Assembly (NCBI RefSeq): GCF_008806775.1
Contig: NZ_WAEM01000002.1
Span: forward strand, 558,001-622,000
DNA length: 64,000 bases
DNA from: Flavobacterium luteum
Lineage (GTDB): Bacteria > Bacteroidota > Bacteroidia > Flavobacteriales > Flavobacteriaceae
Reading direction: 5' to 3'
Part shown: piece after piece, positions 51,448 through 60,704 of the stretch
How positions within the stretch are numbered: position 1 is the stretch's first letter
How the letters are laid out: each line of letters begins with the position of its first letter
Notes under the pieces: model-generated
Seen by the model: the letters and a program-made list of their open reading frames with translations, nothing else
Told to the model about the DNA's origin: nothing
The model's database searches: none
Program-made: the position numbers and the translations under genes

Positions 51448-52391
51448 TGCTAATTAAAATAAAAAATGCTTTTTCAACTAAAGTAAACGCTATAGGTTTG
51501 CCTATAATTGCATTGTGTTGGGTATGTTTTTTTTGGGGAACAACCTGGATTGCTTCTAAAGAAGGGGTTCGGAACATGCCCGCGCTACAGTTAGTAGCCA
51601 TTAGACAATTTATTGGAGGATTCTTATATCTAGTTTATTTTTTATATAAAAAAACACCCTGGCCAAAAGGGAAACAATGGAAAACTATATTGATACTGAC
51701 GTTTCTTAATTTTGTAATGAGTAATGCGCTCAGCACTTGGGGAGTAAAATATATTAGTAGTGGTTTAGGTGCCATTATTGGCGCCATTGTTCCTTTATGG
51801 ATTGTAATTATTGGCTTATTTAGAGGAGAACGATTGTCAAAAATAACGATTATAGGAATAATTATTAGTTTTAGTGGTATTTGTATTATTTTTTACGATC
51901 ACTTAAATGATTTTTTAAACCCGAGTTTTCGATTTGGAATCATTATTTCAATAATAGCGACCATAACTTGGGCGTTTGGGAGTTTATATACTAAGAAAAA
52001 GGCAGCTACTTTTAACCCCTACTTTAGTATAGGTTTACAAATGTTTATTTCAAGTATTTTTATTTTTGCTTTGCTTGGGGCAACAGGAACTGCAGTTAGT
52101 TTAAGTGCAATTCCAGCTATCTCTTGGTGGGCTATTGCTTATTTAGTGGTGTTTGGAGCTATTCTTACCTTTATTGCTTTTATTTATGCATTACAAAATC
52201 TTCCAGCAGAAATCAGTAGTGTTTATGCCTATATTAATCCTGTTGTAGCTGTAGTTCTTGGTGTAATTATTTTTGGAGAGTCGCTCAACACTGCAATTGC
52301 AATTGGTGGCTTTGTAACTTTAGTCGGAATATATATTGTAAATTATGGTTTACCTAAAATACTTAAGCTAATCAATCCTTTTAAAAGTTAA
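51447..52391 (+). CDS. EamA/DMT-superfamily exporter
   Basis: A 314-aa drug/metabolite transporter with ten predicted membrane segments in two EamA repeats (first about 22-155, second about 165-300). Typical text is FFWGTTWIASKEGVRNMPAL in the first repeat and AEISSVYAYINPVVAVVLG in the second. Such proteins export amino acids, nucleobases or drugs. The substrate is unknown. It is translationally coupled to the oxidoreductase before it, and the pair may handle the same metabolite. Confidence 0.87.
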   Translation: MLIKIKNAFSTKVNAIGLPIIALCWVCFFWGTTWIASKEGVRNMPALQLVAIRQFIGGFLYLVYFLYKKTPWPKGKQWKTILILTFLNFVMSNALSTWGVKYISSGLGAIIGAIVPLWIVIIGLFRGERLSKITIIGIIISFSGICIIFYDHLNDFLNPSFRFGIIISIIATITWAFGSLYTKKKAATFNPYFSIGLQMFISSIFIFALLGATGTAVSLSAIPAISWWAIAYLVVFGAILTFIAFIYALQNLPAEISSVYAYINPVVAVVLGVIIFGESLNTAIAIGGFVTLVGIYIVNYGLPKILKLINPFKS

Positions 52392-52463
52392 AGATTAACT
52401 AATAAAACAATAACTGCCAAGCATTAAAAATGTCTTTTTGTATTTTTGCCTCAAATTCAAATT

Positions 52464-53138
52464 ATGAAATCCTTATTATATAGATACCGAATATTCATTG
52501 TGTGTTTTTTAGTTTTTTCTGTAGTTACAATTGGATTGTTTTATTCGGCATTAAAACCTACTAAATCATTGCCCATTTTTAATCCAGCAGATGTAAACCC
52601 AGAAATGGTTGATAGCACAGTACAGTATAAAAGTAAATACCATACGATAGCCGATTTTTCGTTTACCAATCAAAATGGAAAAACAATAACTCAAAAAGAG
52701 TATGAAGGAAAAATTTATGTAGCCGATTTTTTCTTTACTACTTGCGGTTCTATTTGTCCAAAAATGACAACAAATCTTGTTGAAGTTCAAAAAGCTTTTT
52801 TAAATAATCCAAAAGTTATGATTTTGTCTCACTCCGTTTTACCCAATGTTGACGATGTTGCAAAACTTAAAGCCTATGCCATAAAAAACGGTGTAAATGA
52901 TAAAAAATGGAATTTAGTTACAGGCGATAAAGCTGCCATTTATGCTATGGCTAGAAAATCATACTTAGCGGTAAAATTAGGAAAACCGAACGAACTTTAT
53001 GATATGGTTCATACCGAAAATTTTGTTTTAGTCGATACAAAAAAAAGGGTTCGGGGTTTTTATGACGGAACGAAAGAAGATGAAATTCAGCGATTAATTG
53101 CAGATATTAATTGGCTCTGTCAAAATAATAAAAAATAG
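52464..53138 (+). CDS. SCO1/SenC family copper chaperone-like protein
   Basis: A 224-aa membrane-anchored thioredoxin-fold protein. It has an N-terminal helix (about 10-28), the copper motif FTTCGSICPK (Cys94, Cys98) and distal His183 (VHTENF). SCO proteins deliver copper to the CuA centre of cytochrome oxidase or reduce its cysteines, acting in the periplasm. TATTTTTG (52441-52448) lies 15 nt before the ATG, so the upstream TTG at 52446 is inside the promoter and not used. A copper rather than iron link sets it a little apart from the Feo genes that follow. Confidence 0.92.
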   Translation: MKSLLYRYRIFIVCFLVFSVVTIGLFYSALKPTKSLPIFNPADVNPEMVDSTVQYKSKYHTIADFSFTNQNGKTITQKEYEGKIYVADFFFTTCGSICPKMTTNLVEVQKAFLNNPKVMILSHSVLPNVDDVAKLKAYAIKNGVNDKKWNLVTGDKAAIYAMARKSYLAVKLGKPNELYDMVHTENFVLVDTKKRVRGFYDGTKEDEIQRLIADINWLCQNNKK

Positions 53139-53178
53139 TAAACCTGATAATTATCAACTAATATTCTATTTTTATCTT

Positions 53179-53186
53179 TACTTTTG
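53179..53186 (+). promoter_or_regulatory. -7 box of feoA-feoB
   Basis: TACTTTTG, 26 nt before the feoA TTG start. No CTAAA/TTTAG palindrome is seen here, although the leader has TCAATCTAAATAA just before the start codon, identical to the leader of the downstream receptor gene. Confidence 0.5.
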
Positions 53187-53212
53187 TAATCTTAATTCAA
53201 TCTAAATAAGGT

Positions 53213-53446
53213 TTGAAAACCACAATTTCCAGTTTAAAAAAAGGCGAAAAAGCCATTATCTCAGCATTTGATGTAGCATCTATTCCATTAAAATTATTGG
53301 AAATGGGTTGTTTGCCTGGAAATAGTGTTGAGCTCCTTCAGATTGCTCCGTTTGGAGATCCTTTGTATTTAAATATTAATGGCTCACATGTGGCCATTCG
53401 ATTAGAAACTGCCTGTGAAATTGAAGTTGAAATTTTAACAAAGTAA
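53213..53446 (+). CDS. feoA: Ferrous iron transport protein A (FeoA)
   Basis: A 77-aa SH3-like protein, SLKKGEKAIISAF at the start, then LLEMGCLPGNSVELLQIAPF and GSHVAIRLETACEIEV, typical for FeoA. It regulates or assembles the FeoB channel. It starts with TTG and lies 6 bp before feoB, so the two are one transcript. The LLEMGCLPG motif is diagnostic. Confidence 0.95.
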   Translation: MKTTISSLKKGEKAIISAFDVASIPLKLLEMGCLPGNSVELLQIAPFGDPLYLNINGSHVAIRLETACEIEVEILTK

Positions 53447-53452
53447 GCAGTA

Positions 53453-55555
53453 ATGATCAGTAAACAAAATATCAATGTTGCTTTAATTGGAAATCCAAAT
53501 ACAGGAAAAACATCAGTGTTTAACCAATTAACTGGCTTAAATCAACAAGTTGGGAATTATCCTGGCATTACGGTCGAAAAAAAAATTGGCTTTTGCAAAT
53601 TACCCAATAATTGTAAAGCGAATATTCTTGATTTACCAGGAACCTATAGTTTAAACGCTAGTTCAATTGATGAAAACGTAGTTATTGAGTTATTGCTAAA
53701 CAAAAAAGACAAATTATATCCCGATGTGGCTTTGGTGGTGACAGATGTGGAAAATTTAAAACGAAATTTACTACTTTTCACTCAAATAAAAGACTTAGAA
53801 ATCCCAACTATTCTTGTCATTAACATGGCTGACAGGATGAAACACAAAGGGATTTCTCTTGATATTCCATATTTAGAGAGTCAATTGAAAACTAAAATTG
53901 CATTGATTAGTTCGCGAAAAGGTTTTGGAATTGATGAATTAAAAAACTTAATTGTCAATTATAAATCTATTTCAAACGAACCTTGCCTAAATGCTTCAAG
54001 TATTGACCCTGACTATTTCAATAGCCTTCATAAAACATTTCCCAATCAACTATTATATAAATTGTGGCTGGTTATTACCCAAGATGTTAACTTTTTAAAT
54101 TTAGATAGGAACGAAATTCGGAGTTCGTTTACCAAATCACATTCCGATTTAAAGCGCCTACAACAAAAAGAAACCATAAAACGCTATCAGTTTATCAATG
54201 AAGTACTAAAAGAAGGGCAGAAAATTGACACCACGATTGCAACAGATTTTCGTAGCAAACTAGATCGCATTTTAACTCATAAAATTGGGGGTTATGTAAT
54301 TTTCTTTGTGATTCTATTTGTGATTTTTCAATCTATTTTCGAATGGTCTAAAATTCCTATGGATTTTATTGATAGTACTTTCGCTTCCTTAAGTTCATTT
54401 GCAAGTGAAAAATTAAACCCTGGAGTTTTAACTAACTTAATATCACAAGGAATTATACCCGGTATTGGAGGAATTCTTATTTTCATTCCACAAATTGCGT
54501 TCTTATTCATGTTTATTTCAATATTAGAAGAAAGTGGCTATATGAGTAGAGTTGTTTTTTTGATGGATAAAATTATGCGAAAATTTGGTTTATCGGGCAA
54601 GAGTGTTGTACCGCTAATTTCTGGAACTGCTTGTGCTATACCTGCAATTATGGCCACTCGAAATATAGAAAATTGGAAAGAAAGATTAATCACAATCTTA
54701 GTTACCCCATTTACAACCTGTTCTGCTAGACTGCCAGTTTATGCCATAATCATAGGATTAGTCATTCCTGACGAACGCCTTTTTGGTATCATAAATATGC
54801 AAGGTCTAACTTTAATGTTATTGTATCTTCTCGGATTCGGAATGGCAATCTTCTCGGCTTACGTGCTTAATAAAATACTAAAAATAAAAGGAAAAACGTA
54901 TTTTGTTGTAGAAATGCCTAATTATAAATTACCGCTTTTCAAAAATGTTTTTATCAATGTAATCGAGAAAACGAAAGCCTTTGTTGTTGGAGCAGGAAAA
55001 ATCATATTAGCTATTTCAATCATCTTATGGTTTTTAGCATCAAACGGATCGGGTTCAAGTTTTAATGATGCTGAAAAAATAATAACTGTAAAAAATCTAG
55101 AAAACCCTCTATCCGAATTAGAGTTTAAAAATGAAGTGGCTTCACAAAAACTTGAAAATTCTTATATTGGTTTGATGGGAAAATCAATAGAACCTGCCCT
55201 TAAACCATTGGGTTATGACTGGAAAATTGGCATTGCCATAATTAGTTCATTTGCAGCAAGAGAAGTTTTTGTAGGAACTCTAGCTACTATTTACAGTGTT
55301 GGCGGAAGCGACAATGAGGATACTATAAAAAACAAAATGCAAGCCGAAATTAATCAGGAAACTGGAGAGAAAATTTTCAATTTTGCCTCTGGAATCTCAC
55401 TTCTACTTTTTTACGCTTTTGCCATGCAGTGCGCCAGCACACTTGCTATTACAAAAAAAGAAACCAATTCTTGGAAATGGCCACTGGGTCAACTTATTTT
55501 TATGAGCATTTTTGCCTATTTGATAGCATTATTTGCCTATCAATTATTAAAATAA
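53453..55555 (+). CDS. feoB: Ferrous iron transporter FeoB
   Basis: A 700-aa GTP-gated inner-membrane iron transporter. The N-terminal G domain has P-loop GNPNTGKT (13-20), DLPGTYS and NMAD. A helical GDI-like region follows, then two Gate repeats with SGTACAIPAIMATRN and CSARLPVYA (conserved Gate motifs) and about 10 membrane segments. It imports Fe2+ under low oxygen. The FecA-like receptor and a tiny Cys-rich protein follow in the same direction. A DtxR-family regulator encoded just downstream could control the group. Confidence 0.97.
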   Translation: MISKQNINVALIGNPNTGKTSVFNQLTGLNQQVGNYPGITVEKKIGFCKLPNNCKANILDLPGTYSLNASSIDENVVIELLLNKKDKLYPDVALVVTDVENLKRNLLLFTQIKDLEIPTILVINMADRMKHKGISLDIPYLESQLKTKIALISSRKGFGIDELKNLIVNYKSISNEPCLNASSIDPDYFNSLHKTFPNQLLYKLWLVITQDVNFLNLDRNEIRSSFTKSHSDLKRLQQKETIKRYQFINEVLKEGQKIDTTIATDFRSKLDRILTHKIGGYVIFFVILFVIFQSIFEWSKIPMDFIDSTFASLSSFASEKLNPGVLTNLISQGIIPGIGGILIFIPQIAFLFMFISILEESGYMSRVVFLMDKIMRKFGLSGKSVVPLISGTACAIPAIMATRNIENWKERLITILVTPFTTCSARLPVYAIIIGLVIPDERLFGIINMQGLTLMLLYLLGFGMAIFSAYVLNKILKIKGKTYFVVEMPNYKLPLFKNVFINVIEKTKAFVVGAGKIILAISIILWFLASNGSGSSFNDAEKIITVKNLENPLSELEFKNEVASQKLENSYIGLMGKSIEPALKPLGYDWKIGIAIISSFAAREVFVGTLATIYSVGGSDNEDTIKNKMQAEINQETGEKIFNFASGISLLLFYAFAMQCASTLAITKKETNSWKWPLGQLIFMSIFAYLIALFAYQLLK

Positions 55556-55616
55556 TCCTCCTCTTATCTGTTCTGACTTGAACAAAAGTTAATTTTTAAA
55601 AAATGTTATTTTTAAT

Positions 55617-55647
55617 TTGTCTAAATAAGTTTTAGGTGTTATTTTTG
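55617..55647 (+). promoter_or_regulatory. Promoter of the iron receptor with an overlapping inverted-repeat operator candidate
   Basis: TTG (55617-55619), a 20-nt spacer, then TATTTTTG (55640-55647), 24 nt before the ATG at 55672. The spacer contains the perfect inverted repeat CTAAA-N5-TTTAG (55621-55635), placed where a repressor would block RNA polymerase. The leader ends with TCAATCTAAATAA (55658-55670), identical to the feoA leader. Confidence 0.6.
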
Positions 55648-55671
55648 TCGCATAGAATCAATCTAAATAAA

Positions 55672-57879
55672 ATGAAACACCTATTTTTTTATCTCCTATT
55701 ATTTAATGTATTTTCAATTACCGCTCAAGAAGTCCAAAACCAAACTAATGATACTACGAGAATACTGAAGCCCGTATATATTATTTCTAAACAACAAAGT
55801 CCAGAAAGAATGCCAGAAACAAAAGACAATATCTTGTTTTCTGGAAAAAAAAATGAGGTGCTAAAACTCTCTAACATCAATGGAAACTTAACCAATAATA
55901 ATGCTCGTGAAATTTTTGCAAGAATTCCTGGTGTAACCGTTTGGGAAAATGAAGGTTCTGGTTTACAAATAAATGTAGGAGTTCGTGGTTTGAGTCCAAA
56001 CAGAAGCTGGGAATTAAATACCCGCCAAAATGGAATAGACATTTCTGCAGATGTGTTTGGTTACCCAGAAGCCTATTATAACCCACCTTTGGAAGCAGTC
56101 GAAACCATTCAAATGATTCGTGGTGGTGCTTCATTGCAATTTGGTCCACAATTTGGAGGTATGCTAAACTATGTATTAAAAAGAGAAAAAGAACAGCCTT
56201 TCACCTTCGAAACTCAAAATACAGTAGGGAGTTATGGCTTGTTAAGCTCTTTTAATGCTATTGGCGGAAAATATAAAAAATGGTCGTATTATTTCTACAA
56301 TCATTCGCGAAGCGCAAAAGGTTGGAGAGAAAATAACCGATTTGAATCTAGGAATACTCACGCTTTTATTGAATATCGTTTTTCTGAAAAAACAAAAATT
56401 TCAGCTGAGTACACCAATTCTGATTATGAGATGCAACAACCAGGCGGCTTGACTGATGCTCAATTTAAAGCCAATTCGAGACAATCCAATCGAGAAAGAA
56501 ACTGGTTTGGAGTGCCGTGGAATATTTTTTCGGTGAATTTTGACACTAAAGTAAATGCGAATTTTGATGTAAATATAAAAGCATTCGGATTGATTGGCGA
56601 ACGAAATAGTGTAGGTTTTACAAGTGCTGCGAATGTTGAAGATGTAATAAATACAACCACAAATCAGTATTCAAACAGAAGACTAGACAGTGATGAATAT
56701 AAAAATCTTGGTGTAGAAAACAGAAATATTTACCGTTATCAATTAGGGAAAACCAAACAAAACCTTGCTTTTGGGGCACGTTTGTATCAAGCAAAAACAA
56801 ATCGTTTTCAAAATGCGAATGGTTCAACAGACACAAATTTTAATATGTCTCCTGAAGGAAGATATCAAAAAGATTTACAGTTTACTACAAAAAACATTGC
56901 TCTTTTTGCTGAAAATCAATTCAAGATTACTGATAAATTTAGTATAACTCCAGGAATTCGTTACGAACACATTACCTCAACTGCTGATGGAAGAATTGAT
57001 ATTGCCGAAGGAAAAGATGTTAATTTTGATCAGCAAACTCGAGTTAGAAATAAACCTCTTTTGGGTGTAGGTTTTGAATACAAATGGAAGCAAACTAACC
57101 TTTATGCTAATGTATCCCAAGCCTTTCGACCAGTATTATTCAGCGATTTAACTCCTGGTGTCATAGTGGATGTAATAGATCCAAATTTAAAAGATGCAAG
57201 TGGATATAATGCCGATTTTGGTTACCGTGGTATTTATAAAGGCTTTTTAAACTTTGATGTTGGACTTTTCTATTTGAGTTATAACAATCGAGTTGGAGGC
57301 TTAACACAATTTATTAATAATAACGATCCAACTCAGGGAACTTATTTGTTTAGAACCAATTTAGGGGAAACTCGTAACAAAGGAATTGAAAGCTTTTTTG
57401 ATTTGAATATTACTAAAATGGTTGGTATTGAAAAACCTTATGGTAACTTAGATATTTTTGCATCGATGTCATTTATAGACAGTCGTTATGTCGATTTTAC
57501 AACTTCTTCATTATCAAAAACTAACCTAGCAGGAAATAGAGTAGAAAATGCCCCTAGATACATTCATAACTTTGGTTTATCGTGGGGGAACACTAATTTT
57601 TCGGCAACGGTACAATACAAAATCTCTGGACGAATTTTTACAGACGCCAACAATACTGTTGCTCCTTCAACAAATGCGCAAACAGGAATTTTAGACGGAT
57701 ATGAAATCATGGATTTTTCGTCTGAATATAAATTCTTAAAACACTATAATGTTCGCAGCGGAGTTAATAATTTATTAAATAAAGATTATGCCACAAGACG
57801 CGCGGGAGGATATCCTGGCCCAGGTATATTACCCGGTGAAGGAAGGACTTTTTATATTTCGATAGGCGCTAAGTTTTAA
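55672..57879 (+). CDS. FecA-like TonB-dependent siderophore/iron receptor
   Basis: A 735-aa outer-membrane receptor with a signal peptide (HLFFYLLLFNVFSITAQ). Its plug domain has IPGVTVWENEGSGLQINVGV, then RGLSPNRSWELNTRQNGIDI and MIRGGASLQFGPQFGG. The 22-strand barrel ends in FYISIGAKF with the terminal Phe. The plug resembles Fe(III)-dicitrate-type receptors. It follows feoB after 116 bp with its own promoter, so ferric chelate import and Fe2+ import are linked by position. The ATG at 55672 begins the signal peptide, and an open frame from 55636 overlaps the promoter. Confidence 0.93.
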   Translation: MKHLFFYLLLFNVFSITAQEVQNQTNDTTRILKPVYIISKQQSPERMPETKDNILFSGKKNEVLKLSNINGNLTNNNAREIFARIPGVTVWENEGSGLQINVGVRGLSPNRSWELNTRQNGIDISADVFGYPEAYYNPPLEAVETIQMIRGGASLQFGPQFGGMLNYVLKREKEQPFTFETQNTVGSYGLLSSFNAIGGKYKKWSYYFYNHSRSAKGWRENNRFESRNTHAFIEYRFSEKTKISAEYTNSDYEMQQPGGLTDAQFKANSRQSNRERNWFGVPWNIFSVNFDTKVNANFDVNIKAFGLIGERNSVGFTSAANVEDVINTTTNQYSNRRLDSDEYKNLGVENRNIYRYQLGKTKQNLAFGARLYQAKTNRFQNANGSTDTNFNMSPEGRYQKDLQFTTKNIALFAENQFKITDKFSITPGIRYEHITSTADGRIDIAEGKDVNFDQQTRVRNKPLLGVGFEYKWKQTNLYANVSQAFRPVLFSDLTPGVIVDVIDPNLKDASGYNADFGYRGIYKGFLNFDVGLFYLSYNNRVGGLTQFINNNDPTQGTYLFRTNLGETRNKGIESFFDLNITKMVGIEKPYGNLDIFASMSFIDSRYVDFTTSSLSKTNLAGNRVENAPRYIHNFGLSWGNTNFSATVQYKISGRIFTDANNTVAPSTNAQTGILDGYEIMDFSSEYKFLKHYNVRSGVNNLLNKDYATRRAGGYPGPGILPGEGRTFYISIGAKF

Positions 57880-57892
57880 TAATAAAATCATA

Positions 57893-57920
57893 AAAGGTTC
57901 TCTAATTATGGAGAACCTTT
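57893..57920 (+). terminator. Intrinsic terminator after the iron receptor
   Basis: AAAGGTTCTC and GAGAACCTTT form a perfect 10-bp stem with an 8-nt loop and a short T tail. Confidence 0.85.
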
Positions 57921-57933
57921 TTACATTTGTACC

Positions 57934-58059
57934 ATGAGCTTTCAAGAAATAGTAGTTTTTATTATCGTTGGGTTTGCACTGGCTTACCTAATTAGAAAGT
58001 TTATTTGGAAACCAAAATCAAATAAAAATTGCGGGAATGACGATTGTGGTTGTCATTAA
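57934..58059 (+). CDS. FeoB-associated Cys-rich membrane protein
   Basis: A 41-aa protein, MSFQEIVVFIIVGFALAYLI as one membrane helix, then a basic part and a CGNDDCGCH tail. Tiny proteins of this kind lie near feoB in many bacteria and probably bind a metal or help Fe2+ transfer; no mechanism is proven. It lies 54 bp after the iron receptor and overlaps the DtxR-family gene end by 4 bp. It is too short for most gene callers. A TACATTTG box at 57922-57929 is only 5 nt before the ATG. Confidence 0.8.
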   Translation: MSFQEIVVFIIVGFALAYLIRKFIWKPKSNKNCGNDDCGCH

Positions 58060-58709
58060 ACTAGCTTTACAAAAAGATTATTTGCAATTTTATTAGAAAT
58101 AGTAACCTCTTTTTCATCCACCTTTATTTTTAATGAAAAATCGAAATCTTCTTTAGTAAGAATTTCAATTTGTGTACCTAAAGCAATTTGATTCTTATCT
58201 AAATATTTCAAAAATTCCTTTGAAGAATCTTTAACGCCTACACAAATTCCAGATTGATTAAAGCCTAATTCTGAAAGTAATAATTTCTCTGTTTTAATAA
58301 TTTTTCCATAAGCGTCCGGAATTGGATCACCATGAGGGTCTTCTGTAGGGTTTCCAAGAAAATTATCCAATTTATTAATCAACTTTTCTGATTTAATATG
58401 TTCTAATTGTTCTGCGATATCGTGTACCTCATCCCAAGGAAAATCTAACTTCTCTACTAAAAAAACTTCCCAAAGACGATGCTTTCTAACAATCATTTTT
58501 GCCAAAAGCCTTCCGTTTGCTGTTAGTGAAACTCCTTGGTATTTTTTATAATGCACCAAATCTTTTTCGGCAAGTTTCTTTAACATATCCGTTACTGATG
58601 AAGCTTTAGTTGCCATCATTTCAGCAATAGCGTTTGTACTGACTTCTTGATCTGAAAATGCAGTTAAATGAAAAATGGTTTTAAGATAATTTTCTTCGGA
58701 AAAAGTCAT
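58056..58709 (-). CDS. DtxR/MntR-family metal-dependent transcriptional regulator
   Basis: A 217-aa repressor. It has a winged-helix N-terminus (TNAIAEMMATKASSVTDMLK), a dimerisation domain with metal-binding residues (MIVRKHRLWEVFL, then HDIAEQLEH) and a C-terminal FeoA/SH3-like domain (about 145-217). The FeoA-like domain makes it resemble DtxR/IdeR or MntR. It is encoded next to Nramp on the same strand, 43 bp away, and next to Feo genes. It likely senses Fe2+ or Mn2+ and represses transporters; candidate operators lie at 55617-55647 and 60681-60698. Confidence 0.9.
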   Translation of the reverse strand: MTFSEENYLKTIFHLTAFSDQEVSTNAIAEMMATKASSVTDMLKKLAEKDLVHYKKYQGVSLTANGRLLAKMIVRKHRLWEVFLVEKLDFPWDEVHDIAEQLEHIKSEKLINKLDNFLGNPTEDPHGDPIPDAYGKIIKTEKLLLSELGFNQSGICVGVKDSSKEFLKYLDKNQIALGTQIEILTKEDFDFSLKIKVDEKEVTISNKIANNLFVKLV

Positions 58710-58751
58710 GATATTTCTTTTGAACTAAAATAATAAGTGATTTGTAAAAAG

Positions 58752-60623
58752 TTAAATCTTTACAATAAATAATGGAATTTTAATTTTATGTCTTACATTA
58801 TCTACAGTTGTCCCAAAAATCAAATCATTTAAGCCAGTATGTCCATGTGTCCCCATAACTAAAACATCAAATTCGCCTGAATTAATTATAGCAGGAATCA
58901 CTTTGTTTGGTTTTCCAAAGCCCAATTTTGTTGTCACTTTAAATCCTTTTTCAGACAACATTTTTTCATACTCTAACAATAATGTTTCGTCAATTAACGT
59001 TTCGTGATCTTCAATGTTTTCTCCATACATTATAGCACCAACAGTTTCTACAACATGAATTAAAGTGTAATTTGCTTCTAATCCTCCAAGTTCAAAAGCA
59101 TTGTTTAATGCAATTTCATCGGCAGTAGAAAAATCTACACTAACTGCAATGTTTTTTTTGTTGTAATTGCCAGATTTTGAAAATTGTAATTTTAAACTGT
59201 GGGGAGAATGATTTTGAATATCGATTTTTGATTTAGAAACAAAGGGTTGAAAAACGATATACAACAATAAAATTAAAAACCCTATTGCTAATGGAACTAC
59301 AGTAAACCATAAAACCATTGGGTTATTAGAAGATTCTAACCAGCCTTTTATTTCGTCAAAAACTAATTTTGCATTTAACGAAACTATAATCGAAGCTATA
59401 ATCCATGCTGCTATTTGTGTCACCACACTTATATGGAAGCCTTTCATTTTAGACTTATCACTTACAAAGTGTATCAACGGAATTATAGCAAATCCTAACT
59501 GTAAACTCAAAATAACTTGACTTAAAATCAACAATTTACCAGTAACGCTTTCGCCAAAAACAGAAATTACAATTACAGCAGGCACAATAGCTATTAATCG
59601 GGTAATGATTCGTCTTACCCATGGTTGAATTCTTAAATTCAAATACCCCTCCATAATAATCTGACCTGCCAAAGTTCCTGTTATAGTAGAACTTTGCCCT
59701 GCTGCAATTAATGCAACTGCAAACAATATTGGAGCCCATTTACTACCCAATAAAGGTTCAAGAAACCGATGAGCATCCTGAATTTCAGCTACCTCAAACA
59801 TCCCGTTCTTGTAGAATGTTGCAGCGGCTAATATTAAAATAGCAGCATTAACAAAAAAGGCCAAATTCAATGCAATGGTAGAATCAATAAAATTATATTT
59901 TATAGCTTGTTTAATTCCCGCTTTACTTCTATCAAATTTTCTCGTTTGTACCAAAGAAGAATGCAGATACAAATTATGAGGCATTACAGTTGCGCCGATT
60001 ATTCCTATTGCGATATACAATGCAGTTTCGTTAGGCATAGAAGGAATTAAACCGTAAATTACTTTCCCCATTTCTGGTTGTGCAAAAATCATTTCAAAAA
60101 TGAATGAAATACCAATAATTGTAACTAAAGCTATAATAAATGCTTCCATTTTTCGAATTCCTTTATTAATTAGGAATAACAATAGAAAAGTGTCTAAAAC
60201 AGTAATCAAAACACCTTCTATTAAAGGAATTCCAAATAATAAATTTAATCCAATCGCCATTCCTAATACTTCGGCCAAATCGCAAGCTGCAATAGCAATT
60301 TCGGCAAGAAAATAAAGAATATAATTAATAGGTTTAGAGTAGGTTTCTCTTGATGCTTGAGCTAAATCACGTTGGGTTACAATTCCTAGTCTTGCACTAA
60401 AACTTTGCAAAAGTAACGCCATAATATTGCTCATTAATAAAACCCATAATAATGCATAACCAAACTGACTTCCTCCAGCAATATCGGTTGCCCAGTTTCC
60501 TGGATCCATATAACCAACACTTATTAAATATGCTGGACCAAAAAAAGCTAATATCCTTCTAAATACTGAAGTTTTATTTTGTGTAGAAACCGATTGGTTT
60601 ACTTCTTCTAATGATTTACTCAT
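58752..60623 (-). CDS. mntH: Nramp divalent-metal transporter fused to a C-terminal Usp domain
   Basis: A 623-aa protein. Residues about 25-455 form an Nramp transporter with 11-12 membrane helices. The DPGNW motif (YMDPGNWATDIAGG) and MPHNLYLHS carry the metal-binding Asp, Asn and Met. After a linker, residues about 480-623 form a universal-stress-protein domain with VLVMGTHGHTGLNDLIFGTT, a nucleotide-binding loop. The Usp part may sense ATP or stress to tune uptake of Mn2+ or Fe2+. The ATG at 60623 is used because a TATATTTG box (60652-60645) overlaps the ATG at 60647. Confidence 0.93.
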   Translation of the reverse strand: MSKSLEEVNQSVSTQNKTSVFRRILAFFGPAYLISVGYMDPGNWATDIAGGSQFGYALLWVLLMSNIMALLLQSFSARLGIVTQRDLAQASRETYSKPINYILYFLAEIAIAACDLAEVLGMAIGLNLLFGIPLIEGVLITVLDTFLLLFLINKGIRKMEAFIIALVTIIGISFIFEMIFAQPEMGKVIYGLIPSMPNETALYIAIGIIGATVMPHNLYLHSSLVQTRKFDRSKAGIKQAIKYNFIDSTIALNLAFFVNAAILILAAATFYKNGMFEVAEIQDAHRFLEPLLGSKWAPILFAVALIAAGQSSTITGTLAGQIIMEGYLNLRIQPWVRRIITRLIAIVPAVIVISVFGESVTGKLLILSQVILSLQLGFAIIPLIHFVSDKSKMKGFHISVVTQIAAWIIASIIVSLNAKLVFDEIKGWLESSNNPMVLWFTVVPLAIGFLILLLYIVFQPFVSKSKIDIQNHSPHSLKLQFSKSGNYNKKNIAVSVDFSTADEIALNNAFELGGLEANYTLIHVVETVGAIMYGENIEDHETLIDETLLLEYEKMLSEKGFKVTTKLGFGKPNKVIPAIINSGEFDVLVMGTHGHTGLNDLIFGTTVDNVRHKIKIPLFIVKI

Positions 60624-60661
60624 AAATTCTATTTTTTCTGAAAACAAATATAAATAAATAT

Positions 60662-60698
60662 TTGATTAGAGTAAATAATTTTTTAGCTTTGTCTAAAA
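60662..60698 (+). promoter_or_regulatory. Promoter with operator-like inverted repeat, in the Nramp/outer-membrane protein divergent region
   Basis: TTG (60662-60664), a 19-nt spacer, then TAGCTTTG (60684-60691), 13 nt before the ATG at 60705. The inverted repeat TTTTAG-N6-CTAAAA (60681-60698) covers this -7 box. It is a perfect 6-bp-arm palindrome in the style of DtxR-family sites. Confidence 0.55.
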
Positions 60699-60704
60699 AG
60701 CGTC

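Noticed and set aside
55636..55671. Upstream start for the iron receptor
   Set aside because: The frame opens within the promoter (-7 box 55640-55647); the signal peptide begins at the ATG at 55672.
60624..60647. Upstream start for the Nramp-Usp gene
   Set aside because: The ATG at 60647 lies inside a minus-strand TATATTTG box, so ATG 60623 is the likely start.
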